Assembly: GCA_964250615.1 (NCBI GenBank)
Contig: CAXUGM010000013.1
Strand: one strand, 5' to 3'
Source of the DNA: Blautia sp900556555
GTDB taxonomy: Bacteria; Bacillota; Clostridia; Lachnospirales; Lachnospiraceae
DNA length: 64,000 bases
Within the stretch, counting starts at the first letter, position 1, and every line of letters starts with the position of its first letter. The notes beneath the pieces were generated by a model that did no database searches, was not told the origin of the DNA, and saw only the letters and a list, made by a program, of their open reading frames with translations. A program made the translations under genes and the position numbers. Below, in pieces: positions 6,659-15,039 of the stretch.

Positions 6659-8725
6659 ATGGAAAATATGTTGAAAACAGTGCTAAATCAACTACAGGCG
6701 AATGTTTATATAACAGATGTTGATACCCATGAAATCATATTTATGAATGATAGAATGAAAAAGAAATATAATATTCCAAACCCAGAAGGACAGGTCTGTT
6801 GGAAAGTGCTGCAGCAGGGGCAGGAAGGCCCCTGTTCTTTTTGTAAAATAAACAGGCTTTTAAGTGGGGAAGATGAGACAATTCGGTGGCAGCAGACCAA
6901 TAGTAAGATACATAGGCTGTTTGATAAATATGATTCTCTTTTGAAAATTGGCGAGAAGAAACTGCATATGCAGCAGTCTTTTGATATTACAGATTCGGAA
7001 GAGAGAGGAGAGATATTGGGAGAAAATCCTGAAAAGATGTTTTCTGTGCAAGATGATAAAATACCATATCGTGCAGAATATTTATACGAAGCACTGCTTA
7101 ACAGTACCGATGATTTTATCTATATCTGCGATATGAAGACAGGGGTATTTCGTTATTCACCGGCACAGGTGGAGCTGTTTGGACTTCCAAATGAAATTAT
7201 GGAGAACCCGCTTCCTTTCTGGAAGGAAATCATTCATCCGGACGACTGGGAGAGGTTTTACAGATCGAATGTGGAAATCGGGGAAAATAAAGCGGATTAT
7301 CATTCCGTGGAATTCCGGGCAAAAAAATACGATGGGGAATATGCGTGGATTCGCTGCCGGGGACAATTGATCCGGGATGAAGATGGTGAACCTTGTCTGT
7401 TTGCAGGAATTATGAAACTTATGGGACAGCAAAATAAGATTGATCCTCTTACGCAATTATGGAATCATGCAGAGTTCACAAAAGTGCTGGAAAAGAATGT
7501 GAACGAAAACCGGATAGAGCAGATGGCGGTTATGCTCCTTGATATCGATGACTTTCATCAGATTAATGAACTGTATGAGCGTTCTTTAGGAGATCAGGTG
7601 CTAAAAACACTCGGACAGGAGATACAGACGGTTCTTCCAGATAACGCCAGTCTGTACCGGCTCGAAAAAGACTGTATGGGAATCATCATGGAGCATGGGA
7701 CAGCAAAGCAGATGGAAAAGTTGTATTTTGCAATCAAAGAAAGTATTACAAGACTGCAGGAGTGGAAGAGCCAGAAGCTTAATATTGAATTATCTGCGGG
7801 ATGCTCCATGTACCCTAGAGATGGAAAAACAGCAGAAGAGATTTACAAATGTGCGTTATTTACACTTCAATCTGTGAAGAAAATGGGAAAGAATCAAATC
7901 CTTTTTTATTCAGAAAATATCATGAAAAGCAAGTCAAGAGTCATAGAATTGATTCGTCAGCTAAGGGAAGATATCGCTGAAGATTATAGAGGTTTTTATC
8001 TGAATTTTCAGCCGCAGGTAGATGCAGAAACTAGACAGATGATAGGTGTGGAAACCTTGATGCGATGGAAAAACAGAGATGGCAATATTGTTTCTCCGGG
8101 AGAGTTTATTCCTGTGATGGAGCAAAACGGAATGATTTATCATGCGGGACTTTGGATGGTAAGGGAATCTTTTCGGGCATGCAAAGAATGGATTAAAATA
8201 AAACCCGATTTTACAATCAGTGTCAATATTTCCGCTGTACAGTTGTTAGAAGAGCGTTTTTTAACTGATTTTTATAAAATTATCGAAGAAGAAAAATTTC
8301 CCGGTGAAAACTTGATTGTGGAATTAACCGAGAGCTATGCTGTGAGAAATATGAATGTCTTCTGGGATAAATTCAGAAAACTTCGAAGTCATGGAATCAG
8401 GATTGCCATGGATGATTTCGGGACAGGATATTCTTCTTTGGAAGTTTTGAAATCAGCACCGATTGATATCGTTAAGATAGACAGAGCCTTTTTAGAAGAT
8501 ATTCTGCATAGCAGTTTTGATGCAACGTTTATCAGCTTTGTGGTAGCAATCTGTCACGAAGTAGAGATACATGTATGCCAGGAAGGCGTAGAAACAGAGG
8601 ATGAATATAATTTCCTGAAAAAGATGAATTTAGACTGCATACAGGGATATTATTTTGGAAAACCAGTAACAGAATCAGAAATAACCAGGCAGCTTGAGCA
8701 AGGATGTGGGGAGGTGAAATCTTGA
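6659..8725 (+). CDS. PAS-PAS-degenerate GGDEF-EAL c-di-GMP phosphodiesterase
   Basis: A 688-residue soluble signalling protein. A first PAS-like domain (1-about 105) carries Cys47, Cys59 and Cys62 (CWKV...PCSFC). A second PAS domain follows (about 145-255: FRYSPAQVELFG, IHPDDWERFY, the YAWIRCRGQ strand). The GGDEF domain (260-415) has lost its active site: the motif position reads RLEKDCMG at 333-340, so it is probably a regulatory remnant. The EAL domain (about 440-680) keeps a VETLMRW variant (464-466 ETL), NISAVQL, ELTES, DDFGTGYSS, KIDRAF and QGYYFGKP, so c-di-GMP hydrolysis is likely. No membrane span is seen, so the PAS domains probably sense a cytoplasmic signal. The stop overlaps the start of the next gene. 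Confidence 0.88.
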   Translation: MENMLKTVLNQLQANVYITDVDTHEIIFMNDRMKKKYNIPNPEGQVCWKVLQQGQEGPCSFCKINRLLSGEDETIRWQQTNSKIHRLFDKYDSLLKIGEKKLHMQQSFDITDSEERGEILGENPEKMFSVQDDKIPYRAEYLYEALLNSTDDFIYICDMKTGVFRYSPAQVELFGLPNEIMENPLPFWKEIIHPDDWERFYRSNVEIGENKADYHSVEFRAKKYDGEYAWIRCRGQLIRDEDGEPCLFAGIMKLMGQQNKIDPLTQLWNHAEFTKVLEKNVNENRIEQMAVMLLDIDDFHQINELYERSLGDQVLKTLGQEIQTVLPDNASLYRLEKDCMGIIMEHGTAKQMEKLYFAIKESITRLQEWKSQKLNIELSAGCSMYPRDGKTAEEIYKCALFTLQSVKKMGKNQILFYSENIMKSKSRVIELIRQLREDIAEDYRGFYLNFQPQVDAETRQMIGVETLMRWKNRDGNIVSPGEFIPVMEQNGMIYHAGLWMVRESFRACKEWIKIKPDFTISVNISAVQLLEERFLTDFYKIIEEEKFPGENLIVELTESYAVRNMNVFWDKFRKLRSHGIRIAMDDFGTGYSSLEVLKSAPIDIVKIDRAFLEDILHSSFDATFISFVVAICHEVEIHVCQEGVETEDEYNFLKKMNLDCIQGYYFGKPVTESEITRQLEQGCGEVKS

Positions 8726-10377
8726 ATAGCAGGTTAGAAAATCACCAGGAAATTTTGAGCAAAACCCGTCTGGGCGTCTGGGAAATATGTTTCAATGAAG
8801 AGGAAACTCATCATGAAATGTATGTAGATGATGTGATGTACGATATTATTGGAATGAAGGGTGAGTACACACCGGAAGAATGTTATATGCACTGGTACAG
8901 CAGAATCAATGACGGTTATCATGATTATGTCAAGATGGCTGTGGAAAGTATGCTCCAGACAAAAGATATTGTGCAGCTGGAATATACCTGGAATCATCCG
9001 GATAAAGGGGAAGTGGTGGTTCGCTGTCTTGGCAGGCAGGTAGAAAACAGAAACGGACTGATCTGCCTGCAGGGATACCACAGGACTATCAGTGATATGA
9101 AAAAACCAAGATTTCTCCCCGATGGAACTACCAGTGAAATATTTGAATATCATGAGAAGAAGAAAACCATTTATTTCCATACGAACCGTTCTTTTCTGGC
9201 AGGAGATGCAAGAAAAGAGGAGAATTTTCCTGAATGCTGGATAGAGACAAGGATTGTACATCCGCATTTTGCAGAGGAGTTTAAGGAAATGTTCTGCCAG
9301 GTGCAGGACAGGGAAGAAATCAGGGGAAAAGAAATTTTGATGATGACGCCGAAGGGTACATATCAATGGGTTAAGGTGAGGACCAGGCACCTGGGACTGG
9401 AAGAAAATGATGTTAATACGATTATTGTAATTCTTGACCCTACAAATCAAAAGCGAACCCTTGAACTGGAATATATGAGAAAGAATGATTTTTATCACGC
9501 CGTTCTTTCTGAAGCGGTTGCTTATGCAGAAGTAGATGTGGAGAGCGGGCATCTTATGGAAGCAGGAGGCTTGTGGGAACCTTATGCTATTGAGTTGGGA
9601 AACAGGACAGGTTTTTTTGAATATCTGATACAAAAAAATCTGGAAGTAGCAATCCGGAAGGAAGACAGAGAAGAATATAGAAAATTTCTGAATCTGGAGA
9701 GCATGAAAGAAGAATTTTTTCAGGGGAATCCTACCAGGAAATTTTGTTTCCGGAGACAGATTGAGAACGATTGGTATTGGATGGAGCTGACCGTGCATGT
9801 GTTCCAGGAGCGATATACAGAAAATATGTATGCACTTCTTTATCTGAAAAATATCGATATAGCCAAGAAGCGGGAATTGATGCATGAGATGGCAGCAATG
9901 AGAGATCCACTGACTAATGTTTACAACAGAAGAAGTTTTGAAGGTGAAGTGATTAATTTTATTCAGAGTGAGGAATCGGGAATTGGTGCTTTGATTCTTT
10001 TGGATTTAGATGACTTTAAGGGTATTAATGATAAGTATGGTCATCTAAAAGGAGATGAGGCACTCAAGAAACTGACGGATGTGTTATTATCTACTTTCCG
10101 GAGAAAAGATGTTGTAGGGCGTCTTGGCGGAGATGAATTTCTGGTCTTTATTAAAGGTGTCCATAACAAAGAAATCCTGAATCACAGAATGGAACAGATT
10201 TATGCTGCACTGAAGGAAGCGGAAGACTTCCCTATTTCCTGCAGTGCAGGGATCAGCTTTGTAGAAAAGGAAAATTTTTCTTATGAAAAAGTATTAAAGC
10301 AGGCAGATGAGGCATTATATAGGAGTAAACAAAAGGGTAAAAACCAACATTGTTATTATGAGCCAGAAGCAGAGTAA
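8722..10377 (+). CDS. PAS-GGDEF diguanylate cyclase, TTG start coupled to the upstream gene
   Basis: A 551-residue cytoplasmic protein that makes c-di-GMP from GTP. The N-terminal 370 residues contain PAS-like sensor segments (CYMHWYSRINDGYHDYV; YQWVKVRTRHLG). The GGDEF domain begins at DPLTNVYNRRSF, has DLDDFKGINDKYGH, and the intact active site RLGGDEF. RRKD five residues before it fits the RxxD inhibitory site, so product inhibition is likely. I chose the TTG at 8722 because GGGGAGGTG (8708-8716) sits correctly before it, and TTGA overlaps the upstream TGA stop, indicating translational coupling. An ATG at 8704 is in frame but lies upstream of that site. With the EAL protein it forms an opposing synthesis/degradation pair. 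Confidence 0.88.
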   Translation: MNSRLENHQEILSKTRLGVWEICFNEEETHHEMYVDDVMYDIIGMKGEYTPEECYMHWYSRINDGYHDYVKMAVESMLQTKDIVQLEYTWNHPDKGEVVVRCLGRQVENRNGLICLQGYHRTISDMKKPRFLPDGTTSEIFEYHEKKKTIYFHTNRSFLAGDARKEENFPECWIETRIVHPHFAEEFKEMFCQVQDREEIRGKEILMMTPKGTYQWVKVRTRHLGLEENDVNTIIVILDPTNQKRTLELEYMRKNDFYHAVLSEAVAYAEVDVESGHLMEAGGLWEPYAIELGNRTGFFEYLIQKNLEVAIRKEDREEYRKFLNLESMKEEFFQGNPTRKFCFRRQIENDWYWMELTVHVFQERYTENMYALLYLKNIDIAKKRELMHEMAAMRDPLTNVYNRRSFEGEVINFIQSEESGIGALILLDLDDFKGINDKYGHLKGDEALKKLTDVLLSTFRRKDVVGRLGGDEFLVFIKGVHNKEILNHRMEQIYAALKEAEDFPISCSAGISFVEKENFSYEKVLKQADEALYRSKQKGKNQHCYYEPEAE

Positions 10378-10380
10378 CCG

Positions 10381-11271
10381 TTAATTGAAATCCTTTGGCA
10401 AAGAGCAGATATAATCACTGAAATCCTTCATCTGGCTTGTCATGGGATGCGTGGAGTTGTAGCACAAATAGAAGAAACGCTCTGAGTCAATTTCGGGAAC
10501 CGGGCACTGGAAAAGAATCCCTGCATCAACCTTCCCGGTTGCACAGCGTTCTGAGACAAAACCAAGGCCAAGATTTCTGGAAACTGCATCCAGAATAGCC
10601 GGTGTGCTGCTGCTTTCCCACTTGATTTCATAAGGAATATGCTGGGCATCCATGACGGCTTCGAAAATAGCCCTTGTACCGCTTCCTTTTTCACGAAGGA
10701 TAAAATGCTGGTCACGCAAATCAGAAACGTGGAGATAAGGACGTCCGGCAAAGGGATGGTCTTTACTACAGATGATACAGAGCTTATCTATGAATACAGG
10801 CTGAGTAATCAATTCGTTATGAGTTACAATTCCCTCTACAATGGCAATATCCAGTTCATTGTAAAGCAGCATGTGCTCAATCTGATGCGTGTTAGATACA
10901 TTGACAAAAACATCAATATCCGGGTATTCTTCTGCAATCTGTGCAATGATTTTTCCTATGATATTTGCACCTATGGTAACTGTAGCACCTACACGCAGAG
11001 GCCGGATGCGGTTCATGGTTTTCATATTTTGCTTTAAATTTTGTTCAATGGCCATAATTTCCCTGGCACTTTTCAAGAGCAGAGAGCCTGCAGGAGTGAT
11101 TCGCAGTTCCTTTGCCTGGCGTTCAAAAAGCTTGGTGCCATATTCCTTTTCCAGCTCAGAAATAATCTGGCTGATCGTAGGCTGTGATATGTATAAATGC
11201 TTTGCTGCTTCGCTCATTTTCTTGAATTCAGCGGTTGCGATAAAGGCTTCTAATTGTCTGAGAGTAGCCAT
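10381..11271 (-). CDS. LysR family transcriptional regulator
   Basis: A 296-residue regulator. The N-terminal winged helix is typical: LRQLEAFIATAEFKKMSEAAKHLYISQPTISQ-type sequence at 4-35, then the linker helix and the effector domain starting near 92 (LRVGATVTIGANIIG). The effector fold resembles the CysB/CbbR group, but the ligand is unknown. It is divergent from the CoA-disulfide reductase/sulfite-reductase-like pair, with 133 bp between starts, so it is the natural candidate to control them in response to a sulfur compound or redox state. A GGAGG site precedes the ATG. It converges on the diguanylate cyclase gene with only three bases between the stops and no terminator. Confidence 0.88.
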   Translation of the reverse strand: MATLRQLEAFIATAEFKKMSEAAKHLYISQPTISQIISELEKEYGTKLFERQAKELRITPAGSLLLKSAREIMAIEQNLKQNMKTMNRIRPLRVGATVTIGANIIGKIIAQIAEEYPDIDVFVNVSNTHQIEHMLLYNELDIAIVEGIVTHNELITQPVFIDKLCIICSKDHPFAGRPYLHVSDLRDQHFILREKGSGTRAIFEAVMDAQHIPYEIKWESSSTPAILDAVSRNLGLGFVSERCATGKVDAGILFQCPVPEIDSERFFYLCYNSTHPMTSQMKDFSDYICSLPKDFN

Positions 11272-11291
11272 AAAACAGACCTCCTTTTTTG

Positions 11292-11311
11292 ATATAGGAA
11301 AAAACCTATAT
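11292..11311. promoter_or_regulatory. Candidate LysR operator
   Basis: ATATAGG, six A, CCTATAT forms a perfect 7-bp inverted repeat in the divergent region between the LysR gene and the gene it probably controls. It lies about 20-40 bp from the LysR start, a usual place for an autoregulatory site. Assignment rests on position and symmetry only. Confidence 0.4.
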
Positions 11312-11404
11312 GTTACATTAGATATTACTATTTTACATATAAAAAAACAAGTGATAACATATGGTTAGAACAAGAAAGATGTAAGGAAAATAGGAGGAAA
11401 AAAC

Positions 11405-13033
11405 ATGAAGGTGCTTGTACTTGGCGGTGTCGCTGCCGGAACCAAAATCGCTGCAAAGCTTATGAGAGAAGACCGGGCAAATGAAGTAATCGTGTTAAAC
11501 AAGGGAAAGAACATTTCTTATGCCGGATGTGGATTGCCTTATTATGTAGGTCATGTGATTGAAAACAAGGAAGAATTGATTGTGAACACACCTCTGAAAT
11601 ATGAAAAACTTACTGGAGTAAAGGTGCTCACAGAAGTAGAAGCTATCAATGTGGAACCTGAGGCAAAGAAAGTAACTGCGGTTGATTTAAAGACCCAGGA
11701 AACCAAGGAATACACCTATGATAAACTTGTGATTGCAGTAGGTGCAAGTCCTGTGAAACCTCCCATTGAAGGCTGTGACCTGGAAAATGTATTCTTCATG
11801 AGAACTCCTGAGGATGCCATCCGGCTCCGTGAAACCATTGATGCAGGAGGTATTAAAAAAGCAGTCGTTGTAGGTGCCGGATATATTGGCCTTGAGATTG
11901 CTGAAAACCTGAAAACCCTGGGTGTACGCCCGTTTGTGCTGGATATGGCACCGCAGATTCTTGCACCGGGATTTGACAAGGAAATGGCAGATTATGCAGA
12001 GGGCAAGTTATCTGAGAGTGGAATTCCTGTGGTAACAGGTGTAGCAGTTACTGCAATTGAAGGAAACGGCAAGGTAGAAAAAGTAGTTACCAGCAAAAAA
12101 GCTTACAAAGCTGACCTGGTAGTGCTCAGTGCGGGTATCCGTCCTAACACTGCATTCTTAAAAGATACGGGACTGGAAATGTTTAAGGGAACCATCCTTA
12201 CCAATGAATACGGTGAAACGAATCTTCCTGACATCTACGCAGCAGGTGACTGTGCCATGGTTCACAATGCCATTACCGGAAAGGCAGCATGGTCTCCTAT
12301 GGGCTCTACAGCAAATATCGCAGGGCGTGTGATTGCTCAGAACATGATGGGTGCAAAGATTTCTTATAGAGGAACACTTGGAACAGCAGTATGTAAACTG
12401 CCTGGCATCAATGTGGGAAGAACAGGACTTACAGAAGTACAGGCAAAGGAAGAAGGATTTGATCCAATAAGTGTGGTAACCATTGTTGATGAAAAGGCAC
12501 ATTATTATCCAGGAGCCGGCCTGCTGGCAGTGAAGATGATAGCAGACAGAAAGACAGAGCGTCTGCTGGGTGTTCAGGTGGTTGGAGATGGTGCTGTAGA
12601 TAAAGTAGTGGACATTGCGGTAACAGGCATTATGCTGAAAGGTACTCTGACACAGCTTTCAGACCTTGATTTTGCCTATGCACCTCCGTTCTCAACAGCC
12701 ATTCATCCATTTGCACATACCTTGAATGTATTGAAAAATAAATTGCAGGGAAAATTTGAAACTTTTACACCAGCTGAATATGCGGCTGGGGAAGCAGAAG
12801 GTTACCGCCTAATAGACGTGTCCATTCAGCCTGCAACAGAGGGGGCACCTTATGTAGAACTGACAGATGTGAAGGGATTGATCGATGGATTTGACCCGGA
12901 AGAGAAGCTTCTTCTGGTATGCAACAAGGGTAAACGTGCGTATCTGCTTCAGAACCGCATGAAATTCTATGGTTACAAGAATACAAAAGCATTGGAAGGT
13001 GGAAACTTCTTCTCAGATGTAGAAGCACAGTAA
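11405..13033 (+). CDS. CoA-disulfide reductase-like flavoprotein with C-terminal rhodanese domain
   Basis: A 542-residue protein. The FAD-binding start is VLGGVAAGTKIAA (4-16). The single redox cysteine of the CoA-disulfide reductase/NADH oxidase group is Cys42 in SYAGCGLPYY. The NAD(P)H site is VVVGAGYIGLEIAE (about 160-173), and the second FAD motif is IYAAGDCA. The last 80 residues are a rhodanese-like domain with the cysteine loop VCNKGKRA. Such fusions reduce CoA disulfide or polysulfide/persulfide with NAD(P)H, the rhodanese part handling the sulfane sulfur. AGGAGG precedes the ATG. It is 28 bp upstream of a siroheme reductase-like gene, which supports a role in sulfur or thiol redox chemistry. 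Confidence 0.88.
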   Translation: MKVLVLGGVAAGTKIAAKLMREDRANEVIVLNKGKNISYAGCGLPYYVGHVIENKEELIVNTPLKYEKLTGVKVLTEVEAINVEPEAKKVTAVDLKTQETKEYTYDKLVIAVGASPVKPPIEGCDLENVFFMRTPEDAIRLRETIDAGGIKKAVVVGAGYIGLEIAENLKTLGVRPFVLDMAPQILAPGFDKEMADYAEGKLSESGIPVVTGVAVTAIEGNGKVEKVVTSKKAYKADLVVLSAGIRPNTAFLKDTGLEMFKGTILTNEYGETNLPDIYAAGDCAMVHNAITGKAAWSPMGSTANIAGRVIAQNMMGAKISYRGTLGTAVCKLPGINVGRTGLTEVQAKEEGFDPISVVTIVDEKAHYYPGAGLLAVKMIADRKTERLLGVQVVGDGAVDKVVDIAVTGIMLKGTLTQLSDLDFAYAPPFSTAIHPFAHTLNVLKNKLQGKFETFTPAEYAAGEAEGYRLIDVSIQPATEGAPYVELTDVKGLIDGFDPEEKLLLVCNKGKRAYLLQNRMKFYGYKNTKALEGGNFFSDVEAQ

Positions 13034-13061
13034 TTGAGACGAAAAAAGGAGAGATGAGATT

Positions 13062-14012
13062 ATGGCATGTACAATCAGCGCAGATGAAATTAAAAGAGTA
13101 AAAGCATTAGGATTTCTCAATAACAAAGGAACAGATTTATTTAACGGCCGTGTAATTACAGTAAACGGAAAAATCACAGCAGCACAGGCAAAAGTAATCG
13201 CAGAGGCAGCAGAAAAATTCGGTAATGGGGATGTGGAATTTACCACCCGTCTTACTGTAGAAGTAAGAGGAATCCACTTTAATGATATTGAGGCATTCAG
13301 AGAATATGTGGCACAGGCAGGACTTCAGACCGGCGGTACAGGCTCTGTAGTACGCCCGGTGGTTTCCTGTAAAGGAACTACATGCCAGTACGGTCTGTAT
13401 GATACCTTCGCATTATCAGAGAAAATCCATGAGAGATTTTATCTGGGATACCGTACCGTAAAACTTCCTCACAAATTTAAAATTGCTACAGGCGGATGTC
13501 CAAATAACTGCGTAAAACCTGACTTAAATGATTTAGGTATTGTAGGTCAGTTAGTGCCGGATTTTGACGAAGATATGTGCAATGGCTGTAAGAAATGTAA
13601 GATTGAAAAGACATGTCCAATGAAAGCTGCAAAAGTAGAAGATGGCGTTCTGGAGATTGACAAGGATATCTGCAATAACTGTGGCCGCTGTGTAGGTAAC
13701 TGCCCGTTTGATGCCATTGAAGAAGGTACACCGGGATACAAGATTTACATCGGTGGAAGATGGGGTAAGAAAGTTGCCCAGGGACAGGCACTTTCTAAAA
13801 TCTTTACTTCCGAAGAAGAAGTCCTGGATGTTGTAGAAAAAGCAATTCTTCTCTTCCGTGAACAGGGAAATACAGGAGAACGTTTTGCAGATACTATTGC
13901 AAGAATCGGATTTGAAAATGTAGAAAAACAGCTTCTTTCCAATGAGATTCTGGAAAGAAAACAGGAAATCCTGGATGCAAAACTGCATCTGGCAGGAGGA
14001 GCAAGCTGCTAA
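13062..14012 (+). CDS. Siroheme [4Fe-4S] reductase, anaerobic sulfite reductase C-like
   Basis: A 316-residue iron-sulfur enzyme of the nitrite/sulfite reductase superfamily. The coupled siroheme-[4Fe-4S] ligands are Cys103 and Cys108 (SCKGTTCQYG) and Cys146 and Cys150 (GGCPNNC). An inserted ferredoxin domain carries two clusters: C173-C176-C179-C185 and C204-C207-C210-C214. This layout matches AsrC-type sulfite reductases, but no AsrA or AsrB gene is adjacent. Electrons may instead come from a ferredoxin or the upstream flavoprotein. The gene lies directly behind the CoA-disulfide reductase/rhodanese gene. Sulfite is the likely substrate; another small oxyanion cannot be excluded. Confidence 0.85.
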   Translation: MACTISADEIKRVKALGFLNNKGTDLFNGRVITVNGKITAAQAKVIAEAAEKFGNGDVEFTTRLTVEVRGIHFNDIEAFREYVAQAGLQTGGTGSVVRPVVSCKGTTCQYGLYDTFALSEKIHERFYLGYRTVKLPHKFKIATGGCPNNCVKPDLNDLGIVGQLVPDFDEDMCNGCKKCKIEKTCPMKAAKVEDGVLEIDKDICNNCGRCVGNCPFDAIEEGTPGYKIYIGGRWGKKVAQGQALSKIFTSEEEVLDVVEKAILLFREQGNTGERFADTIARIGFENVEKQLLSNEILERKQEILDAKLHLAGGASC

Positions 14013-14037
14013 TAAAAATGTGTAAAAGATAATAAGG

Positions 14038-14088
14038 GGAGCATCGTCAGATAACTGGTTAGGTTATGGAGCGGTGCTCCTTTTTTTT
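14038..14088 (+). terminator. Terminator of the sulfur-redox operon
   Basis: GGAGCATCG (14038-14046) pairs with CGGTGCTCC (14072-14080), one G-U pair, followed by eight T. A smaller hairpin (ATAAC/GTTAT) lies in the loop. Confidence 0.9.
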
Positions 14089-14152
14089 AAATGGACATTC
14101 TGTATGGTTTTCTTTATAATGAAATCATATATGGAAAAAGGATGTGACAATC

Positions 14153-14956
14153 ATGGATAGAACAAAAACTCTGAAAGCATTTGCCTCTTATGTGGGGCAG
14201 TATGACAGTGGGGATCCAAAAATCAGCTTGAAGATAAAACATACATATAAAGTGGCAGAGCTTTGTGAGAAAATAGGTGCGGCGATTGGTCTTGAAGGAG
14301 ATGATCTGGATGCAGCGTGGTTATGTGGTATGCTGCATGATATCGGAAGATTTGAACAGATCCGGCAGTATCATACTTTTATAGACTGGAAGTCTGTAGA
14401 TCATGCAAAGCTGAGTACTGTGGTATTATTTGGTCCGAAAAGAGATGCAGATAAGATTTTAGAAGCACTTCCGTGGCCCTGCCAGCTTGCTGATTTTCGG
14501 GAATTTACGGATTTGGAAGGGTATGATGATATTGTTTATACTGCTGTTTATTATCATAGTGCCCTACAGCTTCCGGAAGAGTTAGAAGAGCGTAAAAAGA
14601 TGTATTGCAACATATTAAGAGATGCAGATAAGCTGGATATTTTCAGGGCAAATCTGGAGACTTCTCTGGAAGATATCTACAATGTTACAACAGAGGAAAT
14701 CTATAATAGTGAGATAACACCAGAGGTTTTTCAGGTATTTAGGGAACACCGTGCAGTGCCCAAACTGTTAAAAAAAGCACCTGTGGATCATCTGGTAGGA
14801 CATATCTGTTTGACATTTGAGCTTGTGTATCCTGTGAGCAGGCAGTTGGTAAAAGAGCAGGGATATCTGAAACGTATTATGGCATTTGAATCAAATAATC
14901 CAAAGACCAGGAAGCAGTTTGAATACATGAGACAGGAGATGGAAAAATTTTTGTGA
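14153..14956 (+). CDS. HD-domain phosphohydrolase
   Basis: A 267-residue cytoplasmic protein with the HD metal-binding fold. Visible ligands include His in KIKHTYKVAELCEKIG, the HD pair in GMLHDIGRFEQ and a later Asp in RDADKLDIF. HD proteins hydrolyse nucleotides or other phosphoesters; the substrate is not evident. AAAGGATG lies 10-16 bases before the ATG at 14153. A GTG nine bases earlier is in frame but overlaps that site, so the ATG is preferred. No operon partner is obvious: a terminator lies upstream and the MATE gene downstream starts after an 83-bp gap with its own site. Confidence 0.8.
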   Translation: MDRTKTLKAFASYVGQYDSGDPKISLKIKHTYKVAELCEKIGAAIGLEGDDLDAAWLCGMLHDIGRFEQIRQYHTFIDWKSVDHAKLSTVVLFGPKRDADKILEALPWPCQLADFREFTDLEGYDDIVYTAVYYHSALQLPEELEERKKMYCNILRDADKLDIFRANLETSLEDIYNVTTEEIYNSEITPEVFQVFREHRAVPKLLKKAPVDHLVGHICLTFELVYPVSRQLVKEQGYLKRIMAFESNNPKTRKQFEYMRQEMEKFL

Positions 14957-15039
14957 TTTATGCTTGATTTTTTTCTCCGAAGGAATAAAATAGAAAATTG
15001 TGAAAAATTGGTTTTATTTCATAGAAAGAGGAGAAAAAC

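Noticed and set aside
8734..9885. A 383-residue open frame on the minus strand
   Set aside because: It lies fully antisense to the diguanylate cyclase gene, has an odd Phe/His/Ile-rich composition, and no ribosome site or family motif. The forward gene is clearly real.
10378..10380. A hidden terminator between the convergent cyclase and LysR genes
   Set aside because: Only three bases separate the two stop codons and no hairpin with a T run is visible around them.
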